From positions 1-15,531 of the forward strand of contig WQST01000031.1 in assembly GCA_009787745.1 (NCBI GenBank): a stretch of DNA of 15,531 nucleotides, in the 5' to 3' direction. The notes under the pieces are model-generated. The model saw nothing but the letters and a program-made list of their open reading frames with translations. It did not search any database and had not been told where the DNA came from. This stretch comes from Lachnospiraceae bacterium. Its GTDB lineage: Bacteria; Bacillota; Clostridia; Lachnospirales; Lachnospiraceae. How positions within the stretch are numbered: position 1 is the stretch's first letter; each line of letters opens with the position of its first letter. Made by a program: the position numbers and the translations under genes. This document shows positions 1 through 6,946 of this stretch, in pieces.

Positions 1-590
1 TTTGCGGCAGGCAGAATCACACCGAACATTGCCCGCTCGCGGCTTGCCCCCAGCGCGACCGCACCTTCATATAATTCTTGCGGAACGGCTCTTAAAGAAG
101 TTTCACTAATAGTAATAACGGTCGGCAAAATCATGATACCCAAAAGAATCGAAGCAGTCAGGATACTCGAACCATTGCCGCCGAAGATTTCCCTGACCAA
201 CGGCACGATAATCATCATGCCGAAAAAGCCGTATACGACGGAGGGAATCCCCGCTAATAAATCAAGCGACGGTTTCAATACTTTATGTAAGGGTTTCGGG
301 CAGACTTTGGCCATAAAAACCGCGGAAAATATTCCGATCGGGACACCGAACAGGATCGCTCCCGCGGTGACATACAAACTGCCGACAATCATCGGAAAAA
401 TACCGTGCGACGGCGGTGTGTCGGTGGGGCGCCACTCGGTTCCGAATAAGAAATCGAAAACACCGAGTTTTCCCATAACAGGCAGCCCGCCTGCGAATAG
501 GAATACGCAAATCAGCCCCACTGCCAGAATGGCAGTGAAGGCTGAGATGATGAAGACAGCGCGCATGATTTGTTCTTTTGCTTTTATCAT
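1..590 (-). CDS. pstC: Phosphate ABC transporter permease PstC (partial, runs off left edge)
   Basis: Inner-membrane permease subunit of the PstSCAB high-affinity phosphate importer. Translation from the ATG at 590-588 stays open for about 196 codons to the window edge, so the C-terminal part is missing. It begins MIKAKEQIMRAVFIISAFTA and has a first membrane segment at about residues 10-35, then a periplasmic stretch (FDFLFGTEWRPT), further hydrophobic segments, and the cytoplasmic EAA-type loop EGAVALGASRERAMFGVILP that contacts the ATPase. The conserved LAGIPSVVYGFFG segment typical of PstC is present. The start codon overlaps the pstS stop codon (TAATG, base 590 shared), which implies translational coupling. 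It is probably controlled by the Pho-box promoter upstream of pstS. The family call is secure. PstA and PstB presumably lie to the left, outside the window. Confidence 0.95.
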   Translation of the reverse strand, partial: MIKAKEQIMRAVFIISAFTAILAVGLICVFLFAGGLPVMGKLGVFDFLFGTEWRPTDTPPSHGIFPMIVGSLYVTAGAILFGVPIGIFSAVFMAKVCPKPLHKVLKPSLDLLAGIPSVVYGFFGMMIIVPLVREIFGGNGSSILTASILLGIMILPTVITISETSLRAVPQELYEGAVALGASRERAMFGVILPAA

Positions 591-1459
591 TATTTGATTC
601 CGCTCCATTTGGTAATTTCCCCAATGTAGATATCTTTAACTTGTCCTGAGGTAAGTCCTGTGATAGGGTTGCTTTTGTTGGCAATTACGGCGATACCGTC
701 GATGGCGATCATGATTTCGTTTAATTGTTCAAGTTCGCTGTCTTTTAAGGCACGGCTTGCCATACCGATGTCACAGGTTCCGTTGATGGCGTCATTCATG
801 CCGGCGCTGGAATCGGTTTCGTCTAAAACGATTTCGGCATCAGGGTTTATCAGGCGGTATGCTTCAATTAAGTCCTGCATGACGGGAGCGACTGATGAGG
901 AACCGCCGACAGTAATTTTTCCTGACGGTTTATCTCCTGCGTAGGCGGGCATATTATCAATGGCGATACATTTTCCGCCGACGACAGCCTGGCCTTCGGC
1001 TGAGAGGATGAAATCAATGAAGTCTTTGGCGAGGCCTGTTGCTTCACCTTTGGTAGCGATGTTAAAAGGGCGCTGAACTTTGTAACTGCCATTTTTGATG
1101 TTTTCGACGGTTGCACTTGCGCCGTCGATTTCTAATGCTTTGACGGTGTCATTTAATGATCCCATTGAGACATAACCGATTGAGTAAGGGTCGTTGGCGA
1201 CATTTGTCATCATGACGGCGGTTTTGTCGGCGATAACGGCTTCTAAAGTGGTTCTGTCTTTCTTGTTGCCGTCGGCATCTCTTTCTTCGACGCCTAATAA
1301 TTCGATAAATGCTCCGCGTGTGCCGCTGCCGTCTTCACGGGAGACGACGGAGATATCATTGCTTTGATTAAAGCTGCTGCCGCTTTCGGCGGCGTTACTT
1401 GAGCAGGCGGTTAAAGTTGCGGCTAATAAGGTAAGTATAATAACTAATTTCTTTTTCAT
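590..1459 (-). CDS. pstS: Phosphate-binding lipoprotein PstS, circularly permuted domain order
   Basis: Extracellular phosphate-binding protein feeding the Pst importer. The 289-residue product has a lipoprotein signal (charged MKKK, hydrophobic run, lipobox L16-T17-A18-C19), so it should be anchored to the outer face of the membrane. Phosphate-contact motifs are SREDGSGTRGAF (residues 40-51), GGSSSVAP (185-192) and TDSSAG (215-220). Canonical PstS has the GSSSVAP segment first and SREDGSGTR in the second half. Here the order is reversed, and the protein ends at the W-S-G-I-K stretch that normally leads into SREDGSGTR. This is a circular permutation of the usual sequence, and I recall similar proteins in other Clostridia. 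The ATG is preceded by GAAAGGG. It is the first gene of the operon and overlaps pstC by one base. Confidence 0.95.
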   Translation of the reverse strand: MKKKLVIILTLLAATLTACSSNAAESGSSFNQSNDISVVSREDGSGTRGAFIELLGVEERDADGNKKDRTTLEAVIADKTAVMMTNVANDPYSIGYVSMGSLNDTVKALEIDGASATVENIKNGSYKVQRPFNIATKGEATGLAKDFIDFILSAEGQAVVGGKCIAIDNMPAYAGDKPSGKITVGGSSSVAPVMQDLIEAYRLINPDAEIVLDETDSSAGMNDAINGTCDIGMASRALKDSELEQLNEIMIAIDGIAVIANKSNPITGLTSGQVKDIYIGEITKWSGIK

Positions 1460-1507
1460 TTTTTTCCCTTTCAGTGAAATGTTGATGGTTTTGCTTAAGC
1501 TAAATCA

Positions 1508-1562
1508 AGAATACCTGATGATTGTAAAATTCAAAGACAGATTTATGTAAAATTTGTGTAAA
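1508..1562 (-). promoter_or_regulatory. Pho-box-like promoter of pstS
   Basis: Read on the minus strand, TTTACA occurs at 1562-1557, 1551-1546 and 1528-1523, with a CTGTCT half-site at 1540-1535. Spacings are 11, 11 and 12 bases. Direct TT(A/T)ACA-like repeats at helical-turn spacing are the known signature of PhoP/PhoB binding. A -10-like TATTCT lies at 1513-1508. Position directly ahead of pstS supports phosphate-starvation control. The assignment is inferred from pattern and context. Confidence 0.72.
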
Positions 1563-1620
1563 GTTGAATGGAATGTATAAACTCGTCATTTCAAGCCAAT
1601 ACTACTAACAAATTTCTCAT

Positions 1621-1627
1621 AGGAGGT
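1621..1627 (+). promoter_or_regulatory. Ribosome binding site of the DUF1540 gene
   Basis: AGGAGGT, with five bases before the ATG at 1633. This near-perfect Shine-Dalgarno sequence fixes the start. Confidence 0.85.
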
Positions 1628-1632
1628 AACAC

Positions 1633-1950
1633 ATGTCTCAACTGGATTGTACTGTAACTAATTGCACTTTTAACAAGGTAGATTGCTGTTGTAAAGGTGA
1701 TATTTTAGTCGGGGGGTCACATGCTGATTGTGACGAAGATACATGTTGTGAGAGCTTTAGCGAGCGCAATAATGATTCGTTCACTAACTCAATCGAGCAT
1801 CCCAGCAAAACCATCAACATCGATTGCGAAGCGATGAATTGTACTTACAACAGTAATTACAAATGCATCGCTGAACGTGTCGATATCTGCGGTAATAATG
1901 CCCATGCGCCAAGCGGTACTTTATGCGCGACTTTTGTAGAAAGAAGTTAG
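1633..1950 (+). CDS. Small cysteine-rich protein with two DUF1540 motifs
   Basis: A 105-residue soluble protein with no signal peptide and no membrane segment. It contains two copies of the DUF1540 cysteine pattern, at about residues 4-42 (LDCTVTNCTFN, then a CCC cluster, ending DTCCESF) and 62-102 (IDCEAMNCTYN, ending GTLCATF). The spacing of the cysteines suggests metal binding, but no biochemical function is established for DUF1540. The first copy carries extra cysteines (CCC, CC) compared with the second. Such proteins are common in Clostridia and some Bacilli. The gene stands alone, divergent from pstS, with a strong ribosome binding site and a downstream terminator, so it appears to be monocistronic. 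Confidence 0.85.
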   Translation: MSQLDCTVTNCTFNKVDCCCKGDILVGGSHADCDEDTCCESFSERNNDSFTNSIEHPSKTINIDCEAMNCTYNSNYKCIAERVDICGNNAHAPSGTLCATFVERS

Positions 1951-1970
1951 TCTGATTTGTCACTATTATT

Positions 1971-2020
1971 AAGAATCGGGTGCGAAAAGTTAATCTTATT
2001 GCCCCCGATTCTTTTATTGT
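1971..2020 (+). terminator. Rho-independent terminator after the DUF1540 gene
   Basis: AAGAATCGGG (1971-1980) pairs perfectly with CCCGATTCTT (2004-2013) across a 23-base loop and is followed by a T-rich tract (TTATTGTT). The loop is long for an intrinsic terminator, but the 10-bp stem and the placement 20 bases after the stop codon fit. Confidence 0.75.
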
Positions 2021-2092
2021 TGAAAGAATGCGCGGAAGTACTTTTATTTTGCAGTTTATAATATAATAAAATTAATATTAACAAAAAATTTG

Positions 2093-2121
2093 TTGTAACT
2101 ATTTGAAAGACATGGTAAAAT
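2093..2121 (+). promoter_or_regulatory. Promoter of the PilZ gene
   Basis: TTGTAA (2093-2098), a 17-base spacer, then TAAAAT (2116-2121) with an extended -10 (TGG just before it). It lies 45 bases upstream of the likely start codon and follows an AT-rich tract at 2056-2092 that could act as an UP element. Confidence 0.65.
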
Positions 2122-2165
2122 AGTAGTATGAAAAGGGCAGTTCAGTAGGTATGGAGGGTTATCAT

Positions 2166-2540
2166 ATGAGTGTAGAGCAGGGATATACCAAGAGGGATTA
2201 CGTGCGTACTAATAATTTTTCGGTTAACGCGAAGATTAGTGAGGACGGAAAAGTATGGCAGAAAGTAAAAGTACCGAATATAGCCGCGGGCGGGTTACTT
2301 TTCCTGACAGACAATGTTTATGAGCCCGGGCATGAGTTATGGTTTAATTTAGAAATCGACACGAAGATAACGATTGTTGTGCCGATTAGCGTTAAGCTTA
2401 AGGGTGTGATAAAGGTTGATCGCGGTTTAGAGGAGCAGTTACATATGTATGCGGTAATTTTTACCGATATATCGAAATCCGACCAGATTCGTTTGGATGA
2501 ACTTGTGCGGATGGCGATTGCTAAGTATGGTGATTTCTGA
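2166..2540 (+). CDS. PilZ-domain protein (cyclic-di-GMP receptor type)
   Basis: A stand-alone PilZ domain of 124 residues, expected to bind cyclic di-GMP and act as a cytoplasmic effector. The RxxxR motif is R10-D-Y-V-R14. The second motif, usually (D/N)xSxxG, reads N38-I-A-A-G42, so serine is replaced by alanine, which may weaken binding. A beta-rich segment follows (residues 45-110). An ATG 15 bases upstream, at 2151, is in frame. GGAGGG at 2153-2158 sits seven bases before the ATG at 2166 and would be the ribosome binding site for it, so I choose 2166. The gene is monocistronic. Its last 20 bases overlap the 3' end of the convergent patatin gene. Its target is unknown. Confidence 0.82.
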   Translation: MSVEQGYTKRDYVRTNNFSVNAKISEDGKVWQKVKVPNIAAGGLLFLTDNVYEPGHELWFNLEIDTKITIVVPISVKLKGVIKVDRGLEEQLHMYAVIFTDISKSDQIRLDELVRMAIAKYGDF

Positions 2541-3303
2541 TGAACTCCAGACCGTCATTATAGCCGAGTTCAATATTCACCGCACTTTTTTCGGGTGAAA
2601 AGGCCATGAAACCGCCGAGATTTTTTTGCGGGGCGATGATTTTTACTTTTTCATGGTCTTTTGTTTTGCGAAAAATTCCAAAAGCGTTCGTCCGAACCGC
2701 AATGATTTCGTCATACCCTAAGTTAAGCAAAAGCCGATAAGGGCAATTATCATAAAAAGCGCCATCGATAAATTTGTCCTCGCCAATCGCTTGCGGGCGT
2801 AAGCCCGGGAAAGAAGAGCTTGCGATAATATAATTAATAAGCTGTCCATGAGGGATGTCGTCCAGCATGAGTTCGTAAGGTTTGCGCCCTTTTATGGATA
2901 AGGTGACAAGACCATAGTCTTTGTTCGAGGTGCGGACTTTGGTTTCGTCGATATTAGCTTCAAGAAATTCGCGCATCCGCTCGGTTCCGAAACCGCCGTG
3001 ACGGATTTTTCTAATCATTGATTTTAATTCGGCGGTAGTTTCGGGGCTGAGTTTCAAGCCGTTTGAATCAATATGATTGAGGACGCGGATTTCCTCATCG
3101 TCAAAGATCTGCTCTAATGAGATATTCATCCACAGTTCATAAGCCCCTGCGAAATTATTTTGCGCAAGTGCCGCCGCATTGACAGACCCGATTGAAGTCC
3201 CGACGAATCCGTCAAATTCATACCCGTTTTCGATTAATGCCTTGACGACGCCGATGTGATACGCACCTTTTGCGCCGCCGCCTTCTAATGCCAGACCCCG
3301 CAT
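2521..3303 (-). CDS. Patatin-like phospholipase
   Basis: Predicted serine-aspartate lipid acyl hydrolase, 260 residues, with no signal peptide and probably cytoplasmic. The oxyanion-hole glycine motif GGGAKG is at residues 8-13, the nucleophile elbow G35-T-S37-I-G39 carries the catalytic serine, and the second dyad residue is D180 in DGA (180-182). All key residues are intact and the length is usual for the short bacterial RssA/YchK-like patatins. The ATG at 3303 is preceded by AAAGGA. It lies 38 bases after the small PLDc_N-like gene and is probably co-transcribed with it. The 3' end overlaps the convergent PilZ gene by 20 bases, with no terminator between them. Its substrate cannot be told from the sequence. 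Confidence 0.92.
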   Translation of the reverse strand: MRGLALEGGGAKGAYHIGVVKALIENGYEFDGFVGTSIGSVNAAALAQNNFAGAYELWMNISLEQIFDDEEIRVLNHIDSNGLKLSPETTAELKSMIRKIRHGGFGTERMREFLEANIDETKVRTSNKDYGLVTLSIKGRKPYELMLDDIPHGQLINYIIASSSFPGLRPQAIGEDKFIDGAFYDNCPYRLLLNLGYDEIIAVRTNAFGIFRKTKDHEKVKIIAPQKNLGGFMAFSPEKSAVNIELGYNDGLEFIRNHHT

Positions 3304-3341
3304 GAATATTTTCCTTTATATTAGTTGAATTAAAGCATACA

Positions 3342-3539
3342 TTATTCATCCCCCTTACCGATTGTGAAATAAAGCACAGGTCCGATTATGGAAATGAACG
3401 ACACGAGAACCCACATCACGCGGTTTCCCGCTTTGTAGGTGTTATGTCTCAAAATATGGATTATTGCAGCGGCAAATAACCCGAATTGAATTATGACTAA
3501 TGGGATTATGAATGGTAATAATTCTTGTATGTCTGTCAT
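3342..3539 (-). CDS. Small two-span membrane protein, PLDc_N-like
   Basis: A 65-residue protein with two hydrophobic helices (about residues 7-29 and 40-60) joined by a short basic loop (HILRHNTYKAGNRVMW) and ending in GKGDE. This matches the PLDc_N family, a hydrophobic region found at the N-terminus of cardiolipin synthases and nucleases and also as free-standing small proteins of unknown function. No catalytic domain follows. AGGAGG lies eight bases ahead of the ATG. The gene is first in a probable two-gene operon with the patatin-like phospholipase, which could mean a shared membrane-lipid role, but that is inference. Confidence 0.8.
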   Translation of the reverse strand: MTDIQELLPFIIPLVIIQFGLFAAAIIHILRHNTYKAGNRVMWVLVSFISIIGPVLYFTIGKGDE

Positions 3540-3565
3540 GTTGATTTTTCCTCCTGTCTAACGTC

Positions 3566-3596
3566 ATTATATCATGAATAATATACTTTGTGTAAA
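3566..3596 (-). promoter_or_regulatory. Promoter of the PLDc_N-patatin operon
   Basis: On the minus strand TATAAT (3571-3566) has an extended -10 TG one base upstream. TTTACA (3596-3591) lies 19 bases away, a long spacing that the extended -10 may compensate. The AGGAGG and ATG of the small membrane protein follow. Confidence 0.6.
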
Positions 3597-3622
3597 GTAA
3601 TTAATTATCATTTTGCTTTTTA

Positions 3623-3758
3623 TTAAAAGCACTTCAAAAGTTCTTCTGCTTTTTCTTTCTGTTCTTTATGAGAAGCTTTTCCAAACATCATCGCGGTCTG
3701 AATGTTTTCAAGTGCCGTGAGATTTTGAAGCAGATTAAAAAATTGAAATACGGAATAA
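3623..3758 (-). pseudogene. Fragment of an ABC-transporter ATPase gene
   Basis: An open stretch on the minus strand encodes VFQFFNLLQNLTALENIQTA followed by about 22 more residues (MMFGKASHKEQKEKAEELLKCF) and a stop codon at 3625-3623. This is the Q-loop and following region of LolD/MacB/SalX-type ABC ATPases. Walker A, the signature motif and Walker B are all absent. The fragment starts at the very end of the alpha/beta hydrolase gene and has no start codon or ribosome binding site. It differs from the intact ATPase at 14027-14719, so it is not a simple partial copy of that gene. It is a relic, probably left by a deletion or an insertion of the neighbouring array. Confidence 0.7.
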
Positions 3759-3761
3759 ACT

Positions 3762-4598
3762 CTAAGGAAATTTACAATTTATTCTTTTAATCCAATCCGC
3801 AACCATCTGATTAAAAATATTCTCGTTTTCTATTTGCAAATTATGCCCTGCGCAGTCCATAACAGCAAAAGTAGCACGCGGAAAACGCTTCAACATTTCA
3901 AAAGCGTCTAAATAACCAACAGCATGGTCTTGTCTACCCGTAATAATACAAGTTGGCTTTTCGTATTCCATAATCCGCAAAGCTGCTTCAAAATTGTGAT
4001 TGTACGAGCCGTCGAAATAATTGTAAAGAAAATCATTATCGGCAATTTTAATACCACAAAGAACTTGCTCTTTGTTTTTCTCAAAAATTTCCTTAGTCGC
4101 TATAACCGCAAAATTCAAAAACTCTTTTACCTCAGAGTCTTCTTCCTCCGTAGGCATATTGTCGGCAATCCATAATAATTGCGGCTTCGGAAGCTTTTCC
4201 TTCTCGATATTATTTATAATCCACGATTTTAACTGCGGGGCGATAAACAACGCGCCGTCAATTCTTTCGCGTTTGTTGTGCAAAAGCCCCAACGTCAGAT
4301 ACCCGCCGTAAGATTCCCCCGCAATAAGAAAATTCTCATTCGGAATTACTGCGTTTATAAACCCGCTGACAACTTCAAGCATATTATCACTGTTTTTAAT
4401 CCACTTATCCGACGGGGTTTTTCCCATGCCCGGTAAATCAATGTAAATTCTGCGATAACCCTGTATATTCTCAAAAACAGGCTCTAAACAACCGCTCATC
4501 AAACGGTGGTCTACACTATACCCATGTATACATAAAATGGGCTTTCCTTCACCGTATTCCTCGTAATTTACGGGAATATCCATAACATTACATATCAT
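3762..4598 (-). CDS. Alpha/beta-hydrolase fold protein
   Basis: A 278-residue cytoplasmic hydrolase of the alpha/beta fold. The HG oxyanion segment is ILCIHGYS (residues 21-28), the DLPGMGKT loop is at 54-61, the nucleophile elbow is G94-E-S96-Y-G98-G, the acid is D224 in GRQDH, and the histidine is H252 in AGHNLQIEN. The triad is complete, so the enzyme is probably an active esterase or lipase-like hydrolase of unknown substrate. The ribosome binding site (AAAGG) is weak and far from the ATG. It is the last gene of the array. Repeat R1 precedes it, but unlike the others it has no repeat after its stop codon and abuts the ABC ATPase remnant, so its 3' flank has probably been lost. Confidence 0.88.
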   Translation of the reverse strand: MICNVMDIPVNYEEYGEGKPILCIHGYSVDHRLMSGCLEPVFENIQGYRRIYIDLPGMGKTPSDKWIKNSDNMLEVVSGFINAVIPNENFLIAGESYGGYLTLGLLHNKRERIDGALFIAPQLKSWIINNIEKEKLPKPQLLWIADNMPTEEEDSEVKEFLNFAVIATKEIFEKNKEQVLCGIKIADNDFLYNYFDGSYNHNFEAALRIMEYEKPTCIITGRQDHAVGYLDAFEMLKRFPRATFAVMDCAGHNLQIENENIFNQMVADWIKRINCKFP

Positions 4599-4640
4599 TT
4601 TTTTACAATCGCCTTTGCTTGCATTTATTTAGAATTATTT

Positions 4641-4724
4641 TGATTTATTTGTAATTATAATATTTGTTCGGTTTATCCGTCAAGCTGTATGATATCGTTA
4701 ATACTTATTCTCTGGTATAAATCA
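4641..4724 (-). repeat. Array repeat R1 (structured 3' element)
   Basis: Lies after the VOC gene stop codon. The arms TGATTTAT (4724-4717) and ATAAATCA (4648-4641) are perfectly complementary over 8 bp. The core (4709-4665) is a divergent subtype: CGATATCATACAGCTTG in place of CGGTATCAAACGGCTTG, then ACGGATAAACCGAACA. Confidence 0.8.
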
Positions 4725-4726
4725 TT

Positions 4727-5167
4727 CTATCCCTTGTACCCGCTCATTAGTTGCCAACGCCCCCCAAACTTATCAATTAAGGCGCAAGTCAAGGAGCAGT
4801 ATGTTTGAGTGTACAATGGTGCGATAATCGTTGCACCCTCGGACAATATATCGTAAGCCTCTTTCAATTCATCATCAGAATCAAAATGCACCAATAAGTC
4901 TGTTAAACAGACGTTACCTGAAACCGCTGTGGGGTTTTCCGCTGCATTACTATCATCGTACAGCGAAATAATCTGTCCGCCAATCACAAGTTCCGAGTAC
5001 CCGATGAAATCTTTGTGTTCGTCTTTTACTTCACTTATGGCATCTGCCGGGTTCATATCAGAATAGGTCAGTCTTTCTTTGACCCTCGCACCAAAAGCCT
5101 TTTCATATAATGCCATCGCTTGAGCAGCTTGCCCCGCAAAAGTTAAGAATGGTACAATTTTAGACAT
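4727..5167 (-). CDS. VOC-superfamily protein, PhnB/glyoxalase-like
   Basis: A 146-residue protein of the vicinal-oxygen-chelate fold, close to the PhnB / 3-demethylubiquinone-9 methyltransferase-like group. Typical features are the opening KIVPFLTFAGQAAQAMALYE, then YSELVIGGQIISLYDD, and the C-terminal DKFGGRWQLMSGYKG. Members vary from metalloenzymes to antibiotic-binding proteins, so no reaction is assigned. The reading frame stays open upstream through repeat R2 to 5287, but that extension is translated repeat and has no ribosome binding site. GGGAG suits the ATG at 5167 (MSKIV); an ATG at 5173 is also possible but lies only three bases from it. The gene forms a single-gene unit between R2 and R1. 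Confidence 0.87.
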   Translation of the reverse strand: MSKIVPFLTFAGQAAQAMALYEKAFGARVKERLTYSDMNPADAISEVKDEHKDFIGYSELVIGGQIISLYDDSNAAENPTAVSGNVCLTDLLVHFDSDDELKEAYDILSEGATIIAPLYTQTYCSLTCALIDKFGGRWQLMSGYKG

Positions 5168-5180
5168 AATCATTTTCTCC

Positions 5181-5253
5181 CTACAAATGTAAAATATGTT
5201 CGTCTTATCTGTGCTGCCGAGCCGTTTGATACCGTTATGCTTATCAGATGTAG
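5181..5253 (-). repeat. Array repeat R2 (structured 3' element)
   Basis: Begins at the base after the trmO-like stop codon. The outer arms CTACA (5253-5249) and TGTAG (5185-5181) are complementary. The core reads AACGGTATCAAACGGCTCGG, then carries a four- to five-base insertion before GATAAGACGAACATATTTTA. Confidence 0.82.
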
Positions 5254-5700
5254 TTAAAAATAATCGGCCATAAGTACATTTACCCATTCCGGTACGGTAG
5301 CATTTTCTTTCATATCGTATTGCGGGTAATAGGGCTTTATGTCTAATATTGGTGTTCCGTTTATTGCATCGAGTCCTTGAACTTTAACAATATTTTGTTC
5401 TATCGAAAGCAATTTCACCGAAGTAACCCCTATTGCATTTGGTCTGTCCTTTGCCCGTTGCGAGAAAATTCCGACAGTTGGCATATCATCACGCCCTTGC
5501 GGTTTTCTTGTTAAATGCTTTTCCTTTATAAAACTTGCTTCACTTAGATGATAAATAATAATCACATGACTAAAATCTTCAAGACCTTTTAATCCGATTT
5601 GCAATTCCTCTTTAATAATTATTTCTGAAACAATATCACCCCAGTTGTGGTCAACTTTTTCCGTTGCATTTGATTTTACTGTACCTATAGCTTCAAACAT
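5254..5700 (-). CDS. TrmO/TsaA-family tRNA methyltransferase-like protein
   Basis: A 148-residue protein of the TsaA/YaeB family. Characterised members (TrmO) use S-adenosylmethionine to N6-methylate t6A at position 37 of some tRNAs, and others methylate different substrates. Family motifs present are IGTVKS near the start, QRAKDRPNAIGVT (81-93) and LDAINGTPILDIKPY (110-124), the last two being the cofactor-binding signature. The protein is shorter than E. coli TrmO, lacking its extra C-terminal domain, as is usual for compact homologues. The frame extends upstream to 5736, but GGAGG six bases before the ATG at 5700 decides the start. It follows the GNAT gene after 47 bases with no repeat between them, so the two form a two-gene unit. 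Confidence 0.88.
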   Translation of the reverse strand: MFEAIGTVKSNATEKVDHNWGDIVSEIIIKEELQIGLKGLEDFSHVIIIYHLSEASFIKEKHLTRKPQGRDDMPTVGIFSQRAKDRPNAIGVTSVKLLSIEQNIVKVQGLDAINGTPILDIKPYYPQYDMKENATVPEWVNVLMADYF

Positions 5701-5747
5701 GACAAACCTCCGAAAATGCAAATTTTTATGTGTCATTAAAAGAAGAA

Positions 5748-6236
5748 TTATTCTTGCGCTATGGAATTTTTGTATATACTTTTATTTGGCGGTGAATCAT
5801 CAATTATGACTGCATTTACATTCTTTATATAGAAATCTATTGCTTTACGCACAGGCCAACCAATAACAGCGTAAGCATAACCGCTTTCTTTCATAGATAA
5901 TAATGACCTTAATAAAAGTTCAAGCCCAACACCTTGTTTCCGATAATTTTCTTTTACACCCATCGGACCGAAAAACCCCTTCGCAGTAGCATCATAACAA
6001 GAAAATCCGATAATTTCCTTGTTTTTTACTGCTATATGACAACTAATCGGATTATTAAATAAAGCATATTCACATTCATTCACCCATGATTGTTCATCTT
6101 CAAAATTTTGTTTCACAAAATCAAGAATGATATTTTTATTAACAATACAGGCGTTTTTTACTGTTATGCCATTGGTCGTTAATTGATTGTTAAATTTAAA
6201 CTCAATGTCATATAATTTTACCAACATATCAGCCAT
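5748..6236 (-). CDS. GNAT-family N-acetyltransferase
   Basis: A 162-residue acetyl-CoA-dependent acetyltransferase. The acetyl-CoA-binding motif A is GVKENYRKQGVGLELLL, with the R/Q-x-x-G-x-G/A pyrophosphate loop at Q101-G102-V-G104. The preceding strand KNKEIIGFSCYD and the following SGYAYAVIGWP fit the fold. The substrate is unknown. AAGGTGGGG upstream serves as ribosome binding site but overlaps the right arm of repeat R3. The gene is very AT-rich. It is upstream partner of the TrmO-like gene in the only two-gene unit of the array. Confidence 0.85.
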   Translation of the reverse strand: MADMLVKLYDIEFKFNNQLTTNGITVKNACIVNKNIILDFVKQNFEDEQSWVNECEYALFNNPISCHIAVKNKEIIGFSCYDATAKGFFGPMGVKENYRKQGVGLELLLRSLLSMKESGYAYAVIGWPVRKAIDFYIKNVNAVIIDDSPPNKSIYKNSIAQE

Positions 6237-6252
6237 AAATTTATTTTACCCC

Positions 6253-6320
6253 CACCTTATATATTTTTTTTCAGGTTATCCGCCAAGTTGTATGATATCT
6301 TTAATACTTATACTATCGTG
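6253..6320 (-). repeat. Array repeat R3 (structured 3' element)
   Basis: Starts right after the methyltransferase stop codon. It is of the R1 subtype (GATATCATACAACTTGG, then CGGATAACCTGA). The inner pair reads AGAT with ACCT where most copies have CGGT with ACCG, so a C-G pair has become A-T. The outer arms pair only weakly (CAC with GTG, plus TATA). Confidence 0.72.
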
Positions 6321-6935
6321 TTATTTCATTGCATCTAAAATGAAAAGAGAATATGGTTTATCATTTCCATTAGCCACTTTGCTTCCATGATAAAATGTTT
6401 TGGAATTAACATTCTTAAAACCTGCTTTTTCTACCACTTTGACAAGAGTTGATTGTTCGAATCCATTGTATCCGTTAAAGTCAGAGTGATTTGCGTGAAA
6501 ACTCCCATCATCAGTATTTAAGTCTACTATTAATAACTTCCCTTCATCATGCAACATATTAAAAAATCGAGATAAAATATTCTCTGTATCTTTAATATGA
6601 TGTATAACCAGCGATGAAAAAATATAATCAATCTTAATATATTTTGGTGTATTTTCTATGAAATCACAACATATCGCAGTATCTGTCGGTTTGTTTAAAA
6701 CATTTAATTTCTGTTTGACTTGTTCAATCATGTTTATAGATGAATCCATAAAAAATAATGTTTTAAAATCTTTTATCAAATTCATCCCTACAAGACCTGT
6801 TCCACAGCCATATTCAAGGGCTGATTTTATTTTTCCATCAACTACATGTAATCGAATTTCTTCAGATACAACGGAAGCCCTATCAATTCTCCTTTTAGTA
6901 TCATAGTCCTTTGCCATTATATTAAAGTTTTCCAT
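6321..6935 (-). CDS. Class I SAM-dependent methyltransferase
   Basis: A 204-residue Rossmann-fold methyltransferase of the Methyltransf_11/UbiE type. Motif I (AdoMet-binding) is ALEYGCGTG at residues 39-47. The acidic motif II lies near LFFMDSS, and the post-II/motif III region is DYIFSSLVIHHIKD with EGKLLIVDLN. The core is full length with no extra domain, so the methyl acceptor cannot be named. AGGTGG ten bases before the ATG is the ribosome binding site and overlaps the right arm of R4. The gene is strongly AT-rich with many ATA/TTA codons, unlike the flanking pst and ABC genes. It is a single-gene unit between R4 and R3. Confidence 0.9.
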   Translation of the reverse strand: MENFNIMAKDYDTKRRIDRASVVSEEIRLHVVDGKIKSALEYGCGTGLVGMNLIKDFKTLFFMDSSINMIEQVKQKLNVLNKPTDTAICCDFIENTPKYIKIDYIFSSLVIHHIKDTENILSRFFNMLHDEGKLLIVDLNTDDGSFHANHSDFNGYNGFEQSTLVKVVEKAGFKNVNSKTFYHGSKVANGNDKPYSLFILDAMK

Positions 6936-6946
6936 ATCGCCACTAC

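Noticed and set aside
133..684. Open frames on both strands over pstC
   Set aside because: They are in other frames than the well-conserved PstC translation, which runs off the window edge, and their products resemble nothing known.
3623..3758. A short functional gene after the hydrolase
   Set aside because: It has no start codon or ribosome binding site and encodes only the middle part of an ABC ATPase, so it is recorded as a remnant.
5168..5287. N-terminal extension of the VOC protein
   Set aside because: The extension is a translation of repeat R2 with no ribosome binding site, whereas GGGAG precedes the ATG at 5167.
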